This document shows positions 1-8,583 of a stretch of 64,000 nt of DNA, piece after piece. A program made the translations under genes and the position numbers. The stretch comes from Candidatus Gastranaerophilales bacterium (GTDB taxonomy: Bacteria; Cyanobacteriota; Vampirovibrionia; Gastranaerophilales; Gastranaerophilaceae), in contig CALUPH010000006.1 in assembly GCA_944322615.1 (NCBI GenBank), forward strand, positions 60,641 through 124,640. Reading direction: 5' to 3'. How positions within the stretch are numbered: position 1 is the first letter of the stretch; every line of letters starts with the position of its first letter. The notes beneath the pieces were generated by a model, which was not told the origin of the DNA, ran no database searches, and worked only from the letters and a program-made list of their open reading frames with translations.

Positions 1-109
1 GATTTGCTCTTTTTTATAATAGAAATTTTTTATCATATTTTTTATCTTATTTTATATTTCCCTGATTATTATATAATATAATGTATAATAAAAAAACTAT
101 TCTTTGTTT

Positions 110-114
110 GGAGG
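110..114 (+). promoter_or_regulatory. Shine-Dalgarno deciding the TTG start
   Basis: GGAGG seven bases before TTG at 122. It lies inside any reading that starts at the TTG at 104, so 122 is the better start. Confidence 0.7.
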
Positions 115-121
115 TTTTGGT

Positions 122-1504
122 TTGAAGATATTATTTGTTGTTCCTAATTTTGATTCATATGTTATGGCTCCGCCTTTAGGAGTTTTGTATTTATCTTCAT
201 ACGTGAAAAAATATTGTAATGCTGAAACAAAAATTATTGATGCTTTGAGAGATAATTTAAGTGTTAGTGATATTGTTAAAAAGGCAAAAGAATATAATCC
301 TGATTTGATTGGTATACATTGTTTAACTGCGTTCTATAAACAAACTGTTGATATATCAAGAGCATTGAAGAAAGAAGGGTTTAAAGTAAATATAGGTGGT
401 GTTCATCCTACTTTTCTTCCTTATACTACTTTAAAAGATAGTCAAGCTGATTTTGTTGTATGTGGAGAAGGCGAAATTCCTTTAAAACGCATATGCGAAA
501 ATAATCTTAATCATAAAAACATACAAGGAGTTTATGACATAGAATCACTAAAAGATGACGAAACGCAAATTAATGGTGAACCAATTCTTAAAGCCGAAAC
601 GGTAATGGATCTAGATACAATACCAATGCCTGATTGGGAACAATTGCCTCCAATTACATATCCTCATTCACCTCATGCTGTTATTGCAAGAGGAAATCCT
701 ATCGGTATTATAATGACTTCAAGAGGTTGTCCAAGTAGATGCACTTTTTGTTCCTCAAATAATTTCTACAAAGGTATAAGACAACGTTCTGTTGCAAATG
801 TTATGGAAGAAGTTAAATATCAAGTTGAGCATTTGGGAATAAAAGAACTTCAATTTACTGATGATAATTTAACTTTGAAAAGAGATTATATTATTGAACT
901 TTGTAATGCACTGATAGAAAATAATATCAAAGTACCTTGGTCTACACCAAATGGAGTTAGAGCTGATAAAGTTGATAAGGAAGTTTTGGCTTTGATGAAA
1001 AAATCGGGATGCTACCTTATTGATTTTGGTATTGAGTCTGCTAATAATCAAATTTTGAAAAATATTAGAAAAGGTGAAACCATTGAACAAATTGACTTGG
1101 CGATAAACCTTGCTCATGAAGCAGGCATGATTACTCAAGGAAATTTTATATTCGGTCTTCCAGGTGAAACAAGAGAAACAATGCAGGAAACAATTAATTA
1201 TGCAGTAAACAGTAAACTAGATAGAGCTGGTTTCTTTGCATTAAGACTTCTTCCAGGTTCTGATTTATCAAAAAAATTAAAAGAAAAGTATCAACTAAAT
1301 TATGAACATTCATTTATATCAAAGCCTGATTGGCTCCCTGATAATTTGACCGAAGAAGATATTTTAAGAACTATACAAAAAGTATATTGGAAATTTTATT
1401 TTAGACCTAAACGTTTATGGAATTTACTAAATGATATTCCTGTTTCTCAAACTAAATACATATTAAAGGCTATGATAAATTATCATTTGTTTAAGTTGTG
1501 GTAA
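122..1504 (+). CDS. B12-binding-domain radical SAM protein (BchE-like)
   Basis: Predicted radical SAM enzyme with an N-terminal cobalamin-binding-type Rossmann domain (about residues 1-140) and a radical SAM core with the 4Fe-4S triad CPSRCTFC at C203, C207 and C210. The B12-ligand motif DxHxxG is not evident, as in several BchE-like enzymes. I chose the TTG at 122 because a strong GGAGG lies at 110-114, seven bases upstream, and it gives the typical MKILFVVPN opening; a TTG at 104 is in frame but lies before that ribosome binding site. About 460 residues. It abuts the convergent gene at 1505 with no gap. The family methylates or rearranges diverse substrates; the substrate here is unknown. 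Confidence 0.85.
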   Translation: MKILFVVPNFDSYVMAPPLGVLYLSSYVKKYCNAETKIIDALRDNLSVSDIVKKAKEYNPDLIGIHCLTAFYKQTVDISRALKKEGFKVNIGGVHPTFLPYTTLKDSQADFVVCGEGEIPLKRICENNLNHKNIQGVYDIESLKDDETQINGEPILKAETVMDLDTIPMPDWEQLPPITYPHSPHAVIARGNPIGIIMTSRGCPSRCTFCSSNNFYKGIRQRSVANVMEEVKYQVEHLGIKELQFTDDNLTLKRDYIIELCNALIENNIKVPWSTPNGVRADKVDKEVLALMKKSGCYLIDFGIESANNQILKNIRKGETIEQIDLAINLAHEAGMITQGNFIFGLPGETRETMQETINYAVNSKLDRAGFFALRLLPGSDLSKKLKEKYQLNYEHSFISKPDWLPDNLTEEDILRTIQKVYWKFYFRPKRLWNLLNDIPVSQTKYILKAMINYHLFKLW

Positions 1505-2500
1505 TTATTTGCAAGAATATCCTCTGTCGAAGACTTGTTGAGTATATGGCGGAATTCCTAAATCAATATTATTAGTTTTGCAGGTCTCTTTTGCATAGTC
1601 TAAAATGTCATAATAGTTTTGCGGAATTTTAAATGCACCATCAATAATGTCTCGATAGTCAATGTCTAATACTATGATTTTAACATTTAATTCAATCATT
1701 TTATTCATGAACATTTTAAATTCTTCTATATTGTCATTATAGCCATTTACTATTATATATTTTATTATTATTGAATCATTACCAGCTGAAGCTATATATC
1801 TTTTTATATTTTCAACAGATTTATCAAATTTATCCACTTGTTTTATTTTTAAATATGTTTCTCTGCAACCGGAGTCAAGTGCAGTACATAGTTCGCCTTT
1901 TTTTATTCTTAGCAGCTTTTCTATAATAGGCATATATACGATATTATTTGTCGGAATATAGATTGTTCCTACTCCGCGATTGAGAAATGTATTTATTATT
2001 TCTTCATGGTTTTTTAGGCAAGAAATATTTCCGCCCTGAAAATCAATATAGAGTTTTTCTTTATCAATCAAATCATTATCATATAATTCATTTATGAATT
2101 TGAGAACATCAAATAAAACAGGTTTATTTGCATCCTCTTTTATTTTTTCTATTGTTCTATTGCCCTGAGTGCAATATATACAAGCACAATTACATTGTGT
2201 ATAATGATTTAAAGTTATTTTGTTAATTCGAAAATCATTTGTTTTCTTGTATGTAGTTAAATGAACACAATTCTTACATTCTTCTGGAATTTTCCCGTCT
2301 TTTAATAATTTTATATATTTCTTTTTTTCTTCAACAAAGTTTTTTATTGAATCTATCTTTGAAAGATTTTTTATAAATGCAGGACCAATATTCGCACTAC
2401 AACAAGGTTCTAATGCATCCCTGCAAGAAAAATGCAAATGATTGTTCATTAATGGACACATATATGATTTTTTATTTTTAAATAAATCAAAAAAATTCAT
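1505..2500 (-). CDS. radical SAM protein, VDKF paralogue, QGGN variant
   Basis: 331 residues, one of nine paralogues in this region. The N-terminal 80 residues are Cys-rich (CC at 33-34, C75 and C78). The 4Fe-4S triad is C103, C107, C110 (CNCACIYC). The motif normally reading GGE, whose Glu contacts the SAM amino group, is FQGGN here. The family signature K-x-VDKF-x5-N-x-KRY follows the second half of the barrel. No SPASM domain is present. Function unknown. Its 3' end abuts the gene at 122-1504 and it is divergent from its closest-looking relative at 2556. Confidence 0.85.
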   Translation of the reverse strand: MNFFDLFKNKKSYMCPLMNNHLHFSCRDALEPCCSANIGPAFIKNLSKIDSIKNFVEEKKKYIKLLKDGKIPEECKNCVHLTTYKKTNDFRINKITLNHYTQCNCACIYCTQGNRTIEKIKEDANKPVLFDVLKFINELYDNDLIDKEKLYIDFQGGNISCLKNHEEIINTFLNRGVGTIYIPTNNIVYMPIIEKLLRIKKGELCTALDSGCRETYLKIKQVDKFDKSVENIKRYIASAGNDSIIIKYIIVNGYNDNIEEFKMFMNKMIELNVKIIVLDIDYRDIIDGAFKIPQNYYDILDYAKETCKTNNIDLGIPPYTQQVFDRGYSCK

Positions 2501-2543
2501 AAATTACTTTCTTTACTATATTATTATAATATCAGAAATTTAG

Positions 2544-2549
2544 TATAAT
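2544..2549 (+). promoter_or_regulatory. -10 box giving a probable leaderless transcript
   Basis: TATAAT ends six bases before the ATG at 2556, so transcription would begin at or within a base or two of the start codon. There is no Shine-Dalgarno. No convincing -35 is visible. Confidence 0.45.
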
Positions 2550-2555
2550 TATTTT

Positions 2556-3548
2556 ATGAAAAAAAGATATTATTGTAAAAGATTAAATGAAACTTTAAAT
2601 TTTGATGCACTGAAAGTATTTTATTGCTGTGCAACAAGAACAGGACCTTCTTGTGATATACCTTCGCCAAAAGAAATAAAAGAAGTATTAAAGAAAAGAA
2701 ATTCTTTAATTAAAATGTTGGATAAGGGAATTGTTCCTACAGAGTGTGAAGGATGTTTTGATTTGAAAGAACAGAAAAATCCAAAGCCTCTTATTTTTAG
2801 TCAATTTGCTAAACCTCCAAAGGCAAATTTGATCATTGTAAAACATTTTAAACAATGTGATTGCAGTTGTATTTATTGTTGTGAGCAATATCTATCCAAT
2901 AGGAAAATTGTATTAAAACCCAAAAAGAGTGATTATTATGATTTACTCCCAATTATAAAAGAACTTTATAAGAAAGATTTGATAGATAAACAAGAACTTG
3001 ATGTTCATTTTCAGGGCGGTAATGTGTCTGTACTTGAAGAATTTGAAGATTTAGTTGACATATTTATTAAGAATGGTGTTAAGCGTATTGAAATAGCTAC
3101 AAATGGAATTAAGTATTTACCAATTGTCGAAGAAATATGTGATAAGACTTTTGTCGATATAAATATTTCGATAGATTCAGGATGCAGAGAAACATTTAAA
3201 AAAATTAAAACAGTTGATAAGTTTGATGATGTTGTTGAAAATTTGAAAAAATATTCTAAACTGCCTATACTTCTTAGATTAAAATATATTTTGGTTAGAG
3301 GTGTAAATGATAATATCGAAGAACTTAAAAAATATATTGATTTAATGAAGTCTATAGGAATTAAGACTTCTGAGTTGATGATAGATCAATGTGATAATGA
3401 ATTCCTGCAAAATGGAGAATTTATAATTCCTAAATATTACTATGATTTGTTCGATTTTTATAAAAATTATTGTATAGAAAATAGCATTGAACCCCACATT
3501 TGGGAATATATAAAAGAAATATTAGAGAAAGGTTCATTTTTTAAATAA
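2556..3548 (+). CDS. radical SAM protein, VDKF paralogue, QGGN variant
   Basis: 330 residues, closely resembling the protein encoded at 1505-2500. Triad C101, C105, C108 (CDCSCIYC), preceded by the CEGC pair near 64-67 and a CC near 24-25. Again the GGE motif is replaced by QGGN (HFQGGNVSVL). The VDKF signature and the RLKYILVRGVNDN strand are present. The start has no ribosome binding site but a -10 box sits immediately upstream, suggesting leaderless expression. The 3' end overlaps the convergent gene at 3534 by 15 bases. Substrate unknown. Confidence 0.85.
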   Translation: MKKRYYCKRLNETLNFDALKVFYCCATRTGPSCDIPSPKEIKEVLKKRNSLIKMLDKGIVPTECEGCFDLKEQKNPKPLIFSQFAKPPKANLIIVKHFKQCDCSCIYCCEQYLSNRKIVLKPKKSDYYDLLPIIKELYKKDLIDKQELDVHFQGGNVSVLEEFEDLVDIFIKNGVKRIEIATNGIKYLPIVEEICDKTFVDINISIDSGCRETFKKIKTVDKFDDVVENLKKYSKLPILLRLKYILVRGVNDNIEELKKYIDLMKSIGIKTSELMIDQCDNEFLQNGEFIIPKYYYDLFDFYKNYCIENSIEPHIWEYIKEILEKGSFFK

Positions 3549-4553
3549 GTCTTTTAATATATTTGTTAATTTTTTGTCGTTTGGTTTTAGTTCTTTCAGA
3601 TAATCATTGAGAACACAACATTCTTCTTTAAAAATCGGATGTTTTAACAGTTTTACTAAACTATTATATTTTTGATGAGTTGGAAGGGAAATATCTAATT
3701 TTTGCATTAGTTCATCAGAGTCTATTTGTCTGTGATAATTTATGAAAAAGGCTTTAGCATTTAACTTTTTTGCAAGTTTAACAAAACTCTTCATTTCTTT
3801 ATAATTTATTGCTGTTACTACAAAATTTAGTTGTAAATGCTGTAGTGAGCCTTCTTTTTTTAACTTTGACAAATATTTGATGTTAGTCATTAGTGCTTTA
3901 AAATTTCCATTTTCAACAAGCTTATTATATGTTTTTTCTGTTGAAGCATGTATAGAAATGGTTATGTTATTAAGATGTGTTTTTAGGTCTAGTTTTTCAA
4001 TGTTTTCTTCATTAAATAATATTCCGTTAGAGATTATGTTAAACTTGATATTTGGATTAATTTTTATTATTTTTTTTACAATTTCAATAGAATGCTTACT
4101 TGCAAATAATTCACCGGCAGAATTTAGTTCTACTACTTCTGCTTTTTCTATTATCGGAGTGAATATTCTATCAAAGTTTTCTTCTATCCTTTTCTCTTTT
4201 TGTCTGTTATATTCTTCTTCTTCTTTATTCTTTTCATTTCGACAGAAAATACAACGTACATTACATCTTCTGTCATAGCTGAATTCTACTTTTTTGGGGT
4301 AATCTGCTGTATAATCAGGTTCAAATTCTTGCAAATAAGGATCACAAACTTCTAAATTACAGTATTTGTAATTGTTTTCGATAAATTGTTTTCTAAATTC
4401 TTTTGCCTTTTCTCCATTCCAAATTTCATCAAAGGATTTTTCAAAAATATTCCCGAAAGAATAAAAATTTGTCCAATAACAACAGCAACAATATACTTCT
4501 CCTGTATTTTGTATTTGAATTGTATGAAATGGATGTTTGCAAAATTTACTCAT
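3534..4553 (-). CDS. radical SAM protein with N-terminal SPASM-like domain
   Basis: 339 residues. Residues about 5-70 look like a SPASM or twitch auxiliary-cluster region: CKHPF, a CCCC run near 22-25, the hallmark SFGNIFEKSFDEIWNGEKAKEFR, and C65/C70. The radical SAM core comes after it, with triad C97, C101, C104 (CNVRCIFC) and a NSAGE motif in place of GGE. This order is reversed relative to standard radical SAM-SPASM proteins. Two relatives lie at 8584 and 10639. A TATAAT box on the minus strand (4570-4565) is 11 bases from the ATG, so the leader is very short. Function unknown. Confidence 0.85.
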   Translation of the reverse strand: MSKFCKHPFHTIQIQNTGEVYCCCCYWTNFYSFGNIFEKSFDEIWNGEKAKEFRKQFIENNYKYCNLEVCDPYLQEFEPDYTADYPKKVEFSYDRRCNVRCIFCRNEKNKEEEEYNRQKEKRIEENFDRIFTPIIEKAEVVELNSAGELFASKHSIEIVKKIIKINPNIKFNIISNGILFNEENIEKLDLKTHLNNITISIHASTEKTYNKLVENGNFKALMTNIKYLSKLKKEGSLQHLQLNFVVTAINYKEMKSFVKLAKKLNAKAFFINYHRQIDSDELMQKLDISLPTHQKYNSLVKLLKHPIFKEECCVLNDYLKELKPNDKKLTNILKDLFKK

Positions 4554-4590
4554 ATGTAAATTTTATTATAAGTAATATATTATTGCAAAA

Positions 4591-5559
4591 TTATGTCCAT
4601 TCTGTTATTTCTCTTTTTGAAAAACTCCATTCAAGTGGTTCTCCGCCATAACAGATGTTATGGCATTGTTTACAATAACGGCATAATGGTTTTGGTTTTG
4701 ATAGAAATTCATCAATTTCTTTAATACTCTTTACATCTGCAATTTTGATATAATCATCTTTTGTTATTGGTATATCTACTTTAAAGTATTCTATAAATGC
4801 TTTAATATATGCGTGTACGTAGCAATAATATATATTACCACGTGCATATATTGTTATTCCTCTATGCGGACAGGTAAATCTTTTGGCAATATAATTTTGC
4901 TTACCTTCTAAATCAAGAATATTTTTACTCCATTCAAACCCTTCTTGTTCATAATTATCTTCGTCAATTATTTCTTTTGTTTTTATATCATATAACTTAT
5001 TAGATTTAACAACATCATAGTGATAATCAAAGCCAAATTCTTGGGATTTTTTTCTATTATGTCTTGGTCAATATTAATTGGATATTTGGTAATCCCAAAT
5101 TCAATATTTGCATTTTTTATAGTTCTCCAAAATTCATCATCCATTTTATCTATTAAAATGCCATTTGTTAATATTTCCTTTTTAGAATTTGGGTATATTT
5201 CAACTGATTTCTTAATCATTTTTGTTAAATCAGGGTTCAATAATGGTTCTCCCCCCTCCCCATAAATGCAAACATTAATTCTCTTTCAGGATCTAATTCT
5301 TTTAATTTTTCTATATCTTTAGAAAATTGTTCATAGGTGACAAACTCTTCTTTTGCTAGAGGTGAATATGTATCGCAATTTTTACAATTTAAATTGCAAT
5401 GAGATGCAGTAGCGACAACAAGGTACTCAAGACCGAAATTTCTTTCATAAAAATCTTCTTTTTTGAAAAATTTTGTATCTTGATTTATATTTGTTATTTT
5501 TCCTAGTGCAAAACCAGCAAGAAGGCACGATGCACTACATAAAAATCTCGTCTTTTCAT
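4591..5559 (-). pseudogene. frameshifted radical SAM gene with C-terminal Cys-rich (SPASM-like) region
   Basis: Reading all three minus frames reconstructs a protein of about 323 residues starting MKKTRFLCSASCLLAG, with triad CNLNCKNC, then GEGGEPLLNPDL, a mid-barrel KEILTNG, and a C-terminal Cys-rich block (CPHRG near 4865, PLCRYCKQCHNIC near 4660-4700). Three shifts are needed and each is explained by loss of one A in an A run: near 5553-5556 right after the ATG, near 5284-5286, and at the A7 tract 5047-5053. Only fragments are open. This is the only conventional SPASM order in the cluster. Sequencing error is possible but three errors in short runs in one gene is unlikely. Confidence 0.8.
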
Positions 5560-5656
5560 AATATATTCTTTTTTATTTTATTATTTGTTATATTATTATA
5601 ATTTTATGAAAAATGGCAAGAATTAAATATTAAAAATTCATTATTGCTAGAATTCA

Positions 5657-5665
5657 TGCTATAAT
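5657..5665 (+). promoter_or_regulatory. extended -10 promoter element
   Basis: TGCTATAAT fits the TGnTATAAT extended -10 form and lies about 30 bases before the TTG start at 5695. The same form recurs before the genes at 11735 and 14286. Confidence 0.5.
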
Positions 5666-5694
5666 TTGACTATTCAATATGTGGAGTATTAAGG

Positions 5695-6687
5695 TTGAGA
5701 TATATAAGTTGTTCTAATATACAAAATGGAATTAGATTTGAATATAATAGTATAAAATTGTGCTGTTTTATGGGATCAAATACTCCTGAGCCTTTATTTA
5801 TAAAAAAAGACTATTATGGCGAAAAAATAAATTGGGCTGAACTTATAGATAAGATAAATGAAATAAGAGAAAATCAAAAAAATGGTATAACTGATTCCCA
5901 TTGTAAGGGATGTTTTGGGCTTCAAGAACAGGATTGGGATGAAAATAAAAAATTCAAGTGGATTCAAATTGCCCATTGGTCTGAATGTAATTGTAATTGT
6001 ACCTATTGTTACAGACTTCAAAGTGATTTTGTAAAGCCAAAGAAAAGATATAAAATTATGCCTATTATTAAAGAATTGGATAAAATGGGTATGATTGACT
6101 ATAATGGAGAGTTGGCATACTCTGGTGGTGAACCTGCGAGTTTAAGTGAGTTTGACGATATTACAAATTTCTTTCTAAAAAAAGGAGAAAAGCTTATAAT
6201 GGTCCATACAAATGGAATAAAACCTGTAAAATCTGTATTGAACGGGCTTAAGACGGATACTATGTCTGTTACGGTTAGTGTTGATTGTGGTGATAGAGAC
6301 AAGTTCAAACAGATTAAACAAGTTGATGCATATAATAAAGTTGTAGATACTTTAAAAAAATATGTTAAGGCACAAGGCAATAATAAAAAAATGGTACGTT
6401 CAAAATACATTATTATACCTAATGTAAATGATACAAAAGAGGATATTGATAAGTGGCTTAATGAAACTGAAAAGATTGGAATACAACAGGTTATTCTTGA
6501 TTTTGAAGCAGATTGGCTTGAAAGACATAAGCATAATATACCTGAATATATTGATGAAATATATCAATATATAGTTGATTCTACAAAACAAAGAGGTTTA
6601 GATATTCAGTATTATGGAGTTGCGACTCAATATAGAGAAATTAAAAAACTTAATACTGATGGATATGGTTTACATTATGATGAATAA
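5695..6687 (+). CDS. radical SAM protein, VDKF paralogue
   Basis: 330 residues, TTG start with GGAG ten bases upstream. It opens with the family pattern MRYISC, has CC near 23-24, CKGC at 70-73, triad C98, C102, C105 (CNCNCTYC), an intact SGGEP motif, a VDAY version of the VDKF signature, and the strand SKYIIIPNVNDTKEDID. The downstream SGNH gene starts inside its last codons (overlap of about 11 bases), so the two are probably translationally coupled and functionally linked. Substrate unknown. Confidence 0.87.
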   Translation: MRYISCSNIQNGIRFEYNSIKLCCFMGSNTPEPLFIKKDYYGEKINWAELIDKINEIRENQKNGITDSHCKGCFGLQEQDWDENKKFKWIQIAHWSECNCNCTYCYRLQSDFVKPKKRYKIMPIIKELDKMGMIDYNGELAYSGGEPASLSEFDDITNFFLKKGEKLIMVHTNGIKPVKSVLNGLKTDTMSVTVSVDCGDRDKFKQIKQVDAYNKVVDTLKKYVKAQGNNKKMVRSKYIIIPNVNDTKEDIDKWLNETEKIGIQQVILDFEADWLERHKHNIPEYIDEIYQYIVDSTKQRGLDIQYYGVATQYREIKKLNTDGYGLHYDE

Positions 6688-7654
6688 TATTTTTAAAGTC
6701 TTAAAAATAGTTATTGTTAATATTTTAATTATTTGTTTTTTGCTATTTTGTTTGGATTATTTGATTTGTAAGTTTTTATATCAAAGATTAGAATGTGAAT
6801 ATAATAATTATGCTGATATGCCACAAAATACTCCTTATCGTTTTGAAAAATTTAGGACTTATTATGATGGAAATTCAGAATTTTTTTCTGATATCCGTCA
6901 ACCGGTTGGTATAGATTATAAAAGTAATTCTATTATAATTTTCGGTTGTTCTTTTGGATATGGTTATCTTTTGGATATTGAGGACACATTTCAGTATAAA
7001 ATATCAAAGTTAACCAAAAGACCAGTTTATAATTATTCAACACCTGGTCATTCACCTCAATTTGCTTTAATGAGAATTCAAAGTGGTGAAATAGATGAAA
7101 TTATTAAAAATTCTGACTATTTAATATATGTAACAATAGGAGAACATGCCGCGCGTATTCATTCTCATTCCAATGGTTATCCGGAAAATTATGTTTGGCC
7201 AAGATATGATAGGAAATTAAAAAACGGGCAGTATGAACTGGTCTTTCATGAGCAAAGATTCCCGTTTATAGAAAGTTCATATATATATAAATATTTGAGA
7301 AAAGTTTTCTTTGCCAAAATCTTAATGCCTTCAAAAAATAATTTTTTTCAAGATTATTTATTTGACTATATGAAGTTGCATTTTGTTACAATACAGAAAG
7401 AACTAAAAAAAAGAAATCCAAATATAAAAATGATTGTTTTAGTTTATCCAGATGGTGATGAAACTAAATATATTACTGAATCTAAACGTTGGTCTGAACT
7501 AGAAAAAGAAGGTATAATGGTTATTAATATTAATAATGATATTCCTGTTATATTGACATCAGATGAATATATTATTCTTAATGATGGTCATCCTTCTGCT
7601 AAAGCTTGGGCCAAGGTAGAAAAATATTTTGAAGAAAAAAATATTATTAAATAA
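6677..7654 (+). CDS. membrane-anchored SGNH/GDSL hydrolase-like protein
   Basis: About 325 residues. An N-terminal hydrophobic segment (about residues 8-28) predicts a membrane anchor with the catalytic domain outside. The fold shows IIIFGCSFGYG with nucleophile candidate S92 and a late DGHPS block (D303, H305), matching the Ser and Asp-x-x-His elements of SGNH esterases and O-acetyl transfer or removal enzymes. ATG 6677 or 6680 is preferred over upstream in-frame starts because the anchor then sits at the N terminus. It overlaps the upstream radical SAM gene and converges on its degenerate paralogue at 7647 with 8 bases of overlap. Likely acts on a surface glycan or lipid; substrate unknown. 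Confidence 0.75.
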   Translation: MMNNIFKVLKIVIVNILIICFLLFCLDYLICKFLYQRLECEYNNYADMPQNTPYRFEKFRTYYDGNSEFFSDIRQPVGIDYKSNSIIIFGCSFGYGYLLDIEDTFQYKISKLTKRPVYNYSTPGHSPQFALMRIQSGEIDEIIKNSDYLIYVTIGEHAARIHSHSNGYPENYVWPRYDRKLKNGQYELVFHEQRFPFIESSYIYKYLRKVFFAKILMPSKNNFFQDYLFDYMKLHFVTIQKELKKRNPNIKMIVLVYPDGDETKYITESKRWSELEKEGIMVININNDIPVILTSDEYIILNDGHPSAKAWAKVEKYFEEKNIIK

Positions 7655-8567
7655 TATTTAGAATATTAACTAGAATAGGAACAATTCTAATCCAAGCATT
7701 TTCTGATGGATGTTTTTCGTATTCATTTGCTAATTTATCTAATTCTTCTGTGTCGATATAATTGGGAATTTCTATTATTTTTATTTTATTTTTATTTAAT
7801 AATTCTAAATCAGATTTTTTAAAAATATCTTTTTTATCCCAATATAACAAAAGAATAAATTTCGTATTTGGATTGATTTTATTTATTTCTTCTTTTAGTT
7901 CAATTAGAAGTTCTATTGGGTATAAATAGTTTTTATTCTTAATATCAAACAATTCATATTTCTTTGTTAAAATGAATTTATTTATTAATCTATATAATAT
8001 TGAACCTTCTATTATTGGTATTTTAGATTTATATAGTACATATTGATTGTTTTTTTTGACAAATTTAGGATAAATTTTTTCGTCAAATAAAAAATTGGCA
8101 TCGAAGTAGTTGCCAGGGTAATAATATAAACGATCGAAGTCATATTGATTTGATTGTAGATATATCACATATTTTGAATTTATAATAATAGAGTCAAGAT
8201 AATGACTTTTTATTTGAATAAGTGCATGTTGTATACCTCCTCCTCCGACTCCTCTATTATATACTTTCTTTTTTGTATGTTCAGACAATTTTGCGGATAA
8301 TGTTTGGTTATCATTTAATCCAAGTCCTTCGGTATAAGCACAACCAAATAAAACTATATTGTAGGGTTTGTCGTTTTCTCCATGTGGTATTCTAAATTTG
8401 TATATTTTTGCATAATCTTCTATACTTGAATTTTTTCTGTAAATAGCTTTTTTTATATTGAATTTTTCGTCTTTTGAAATAAACATATATAAAATTATAT
8501 TGATTAAGAAAAAACAAATTATTATTGCGAAAAGAGCAATAATAATTTGTTTTAATTTATTTTTCAT
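7647..8567 (-). CDS. SGNH-like membrane protein lacking catalytic Ser
   Basis: 306 residues, N-terminal membrane segment (about 8-30), same layout as the protein encoded at 6677. The nucleophile block reads VLFGCAYTEG, so A77 stands where Ser is expected. The late block reads EKHPS, keeping H286 but with Glu284 in place of Asp. It may be a pseudoenzyme, a binding subunit or a protein using other residues. The ribosome binding site AAAAGGAG is good and the frame is intact, so it is expressed rather than decayed. It follows the radical SAM genes at 10639, 9624 and 8584 as the last gene of a probable minus-strand operon. Confidence 0.72.
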   Translation of the reverse strand: MKNKLKQIIIALFAIIICFFLINIILYMFISKDEKFNIKKAIYRKNSSIEDYAKIYKFRIPHGENDKPYNIVLFGCAYTEGLGLNDNQTLSAKLSEHTKKKVYNRGVGGGGIQHALIQIKSHYLDSIIINSKYVIYLQSNQYDFDRLYYYPGNYFDANFLFDEKIYPKFVKKNNQYVLYKSKIPIIEGSILYRLINKFILTKKYELFDIKNKNYLYPIELLIELKEEINKINPNTKFILLLYWDKKDIFKKSDLELLNKNKIKIIEIPNYIDTEELDKLANEYEKHPSENAWIRIVPILVNILNII

Positions 8568-8583
8568 TGCTTTTTATCTCCTT

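Noticed and set aside
1..103. upstream gene or RNA at the left edge
   Set aside because: Only AT-rich sequence with several TATAAT-like boxes; no frame or structured RNA can be supported.
3877..4651. plus-strand frames opposite the N-SPASM gene
   Set aside because: They lack ribosome binding sites and have compositions of antisense shadows of the intact minus-strand gene.
5251..5261. G-tract as phase-variation switch in the pseudogene
   Set aside because: The tract G4-A-G6 reads in frame as GEGGEP once a single A is restored upstream, so the tract itself need not be the site of the shift.
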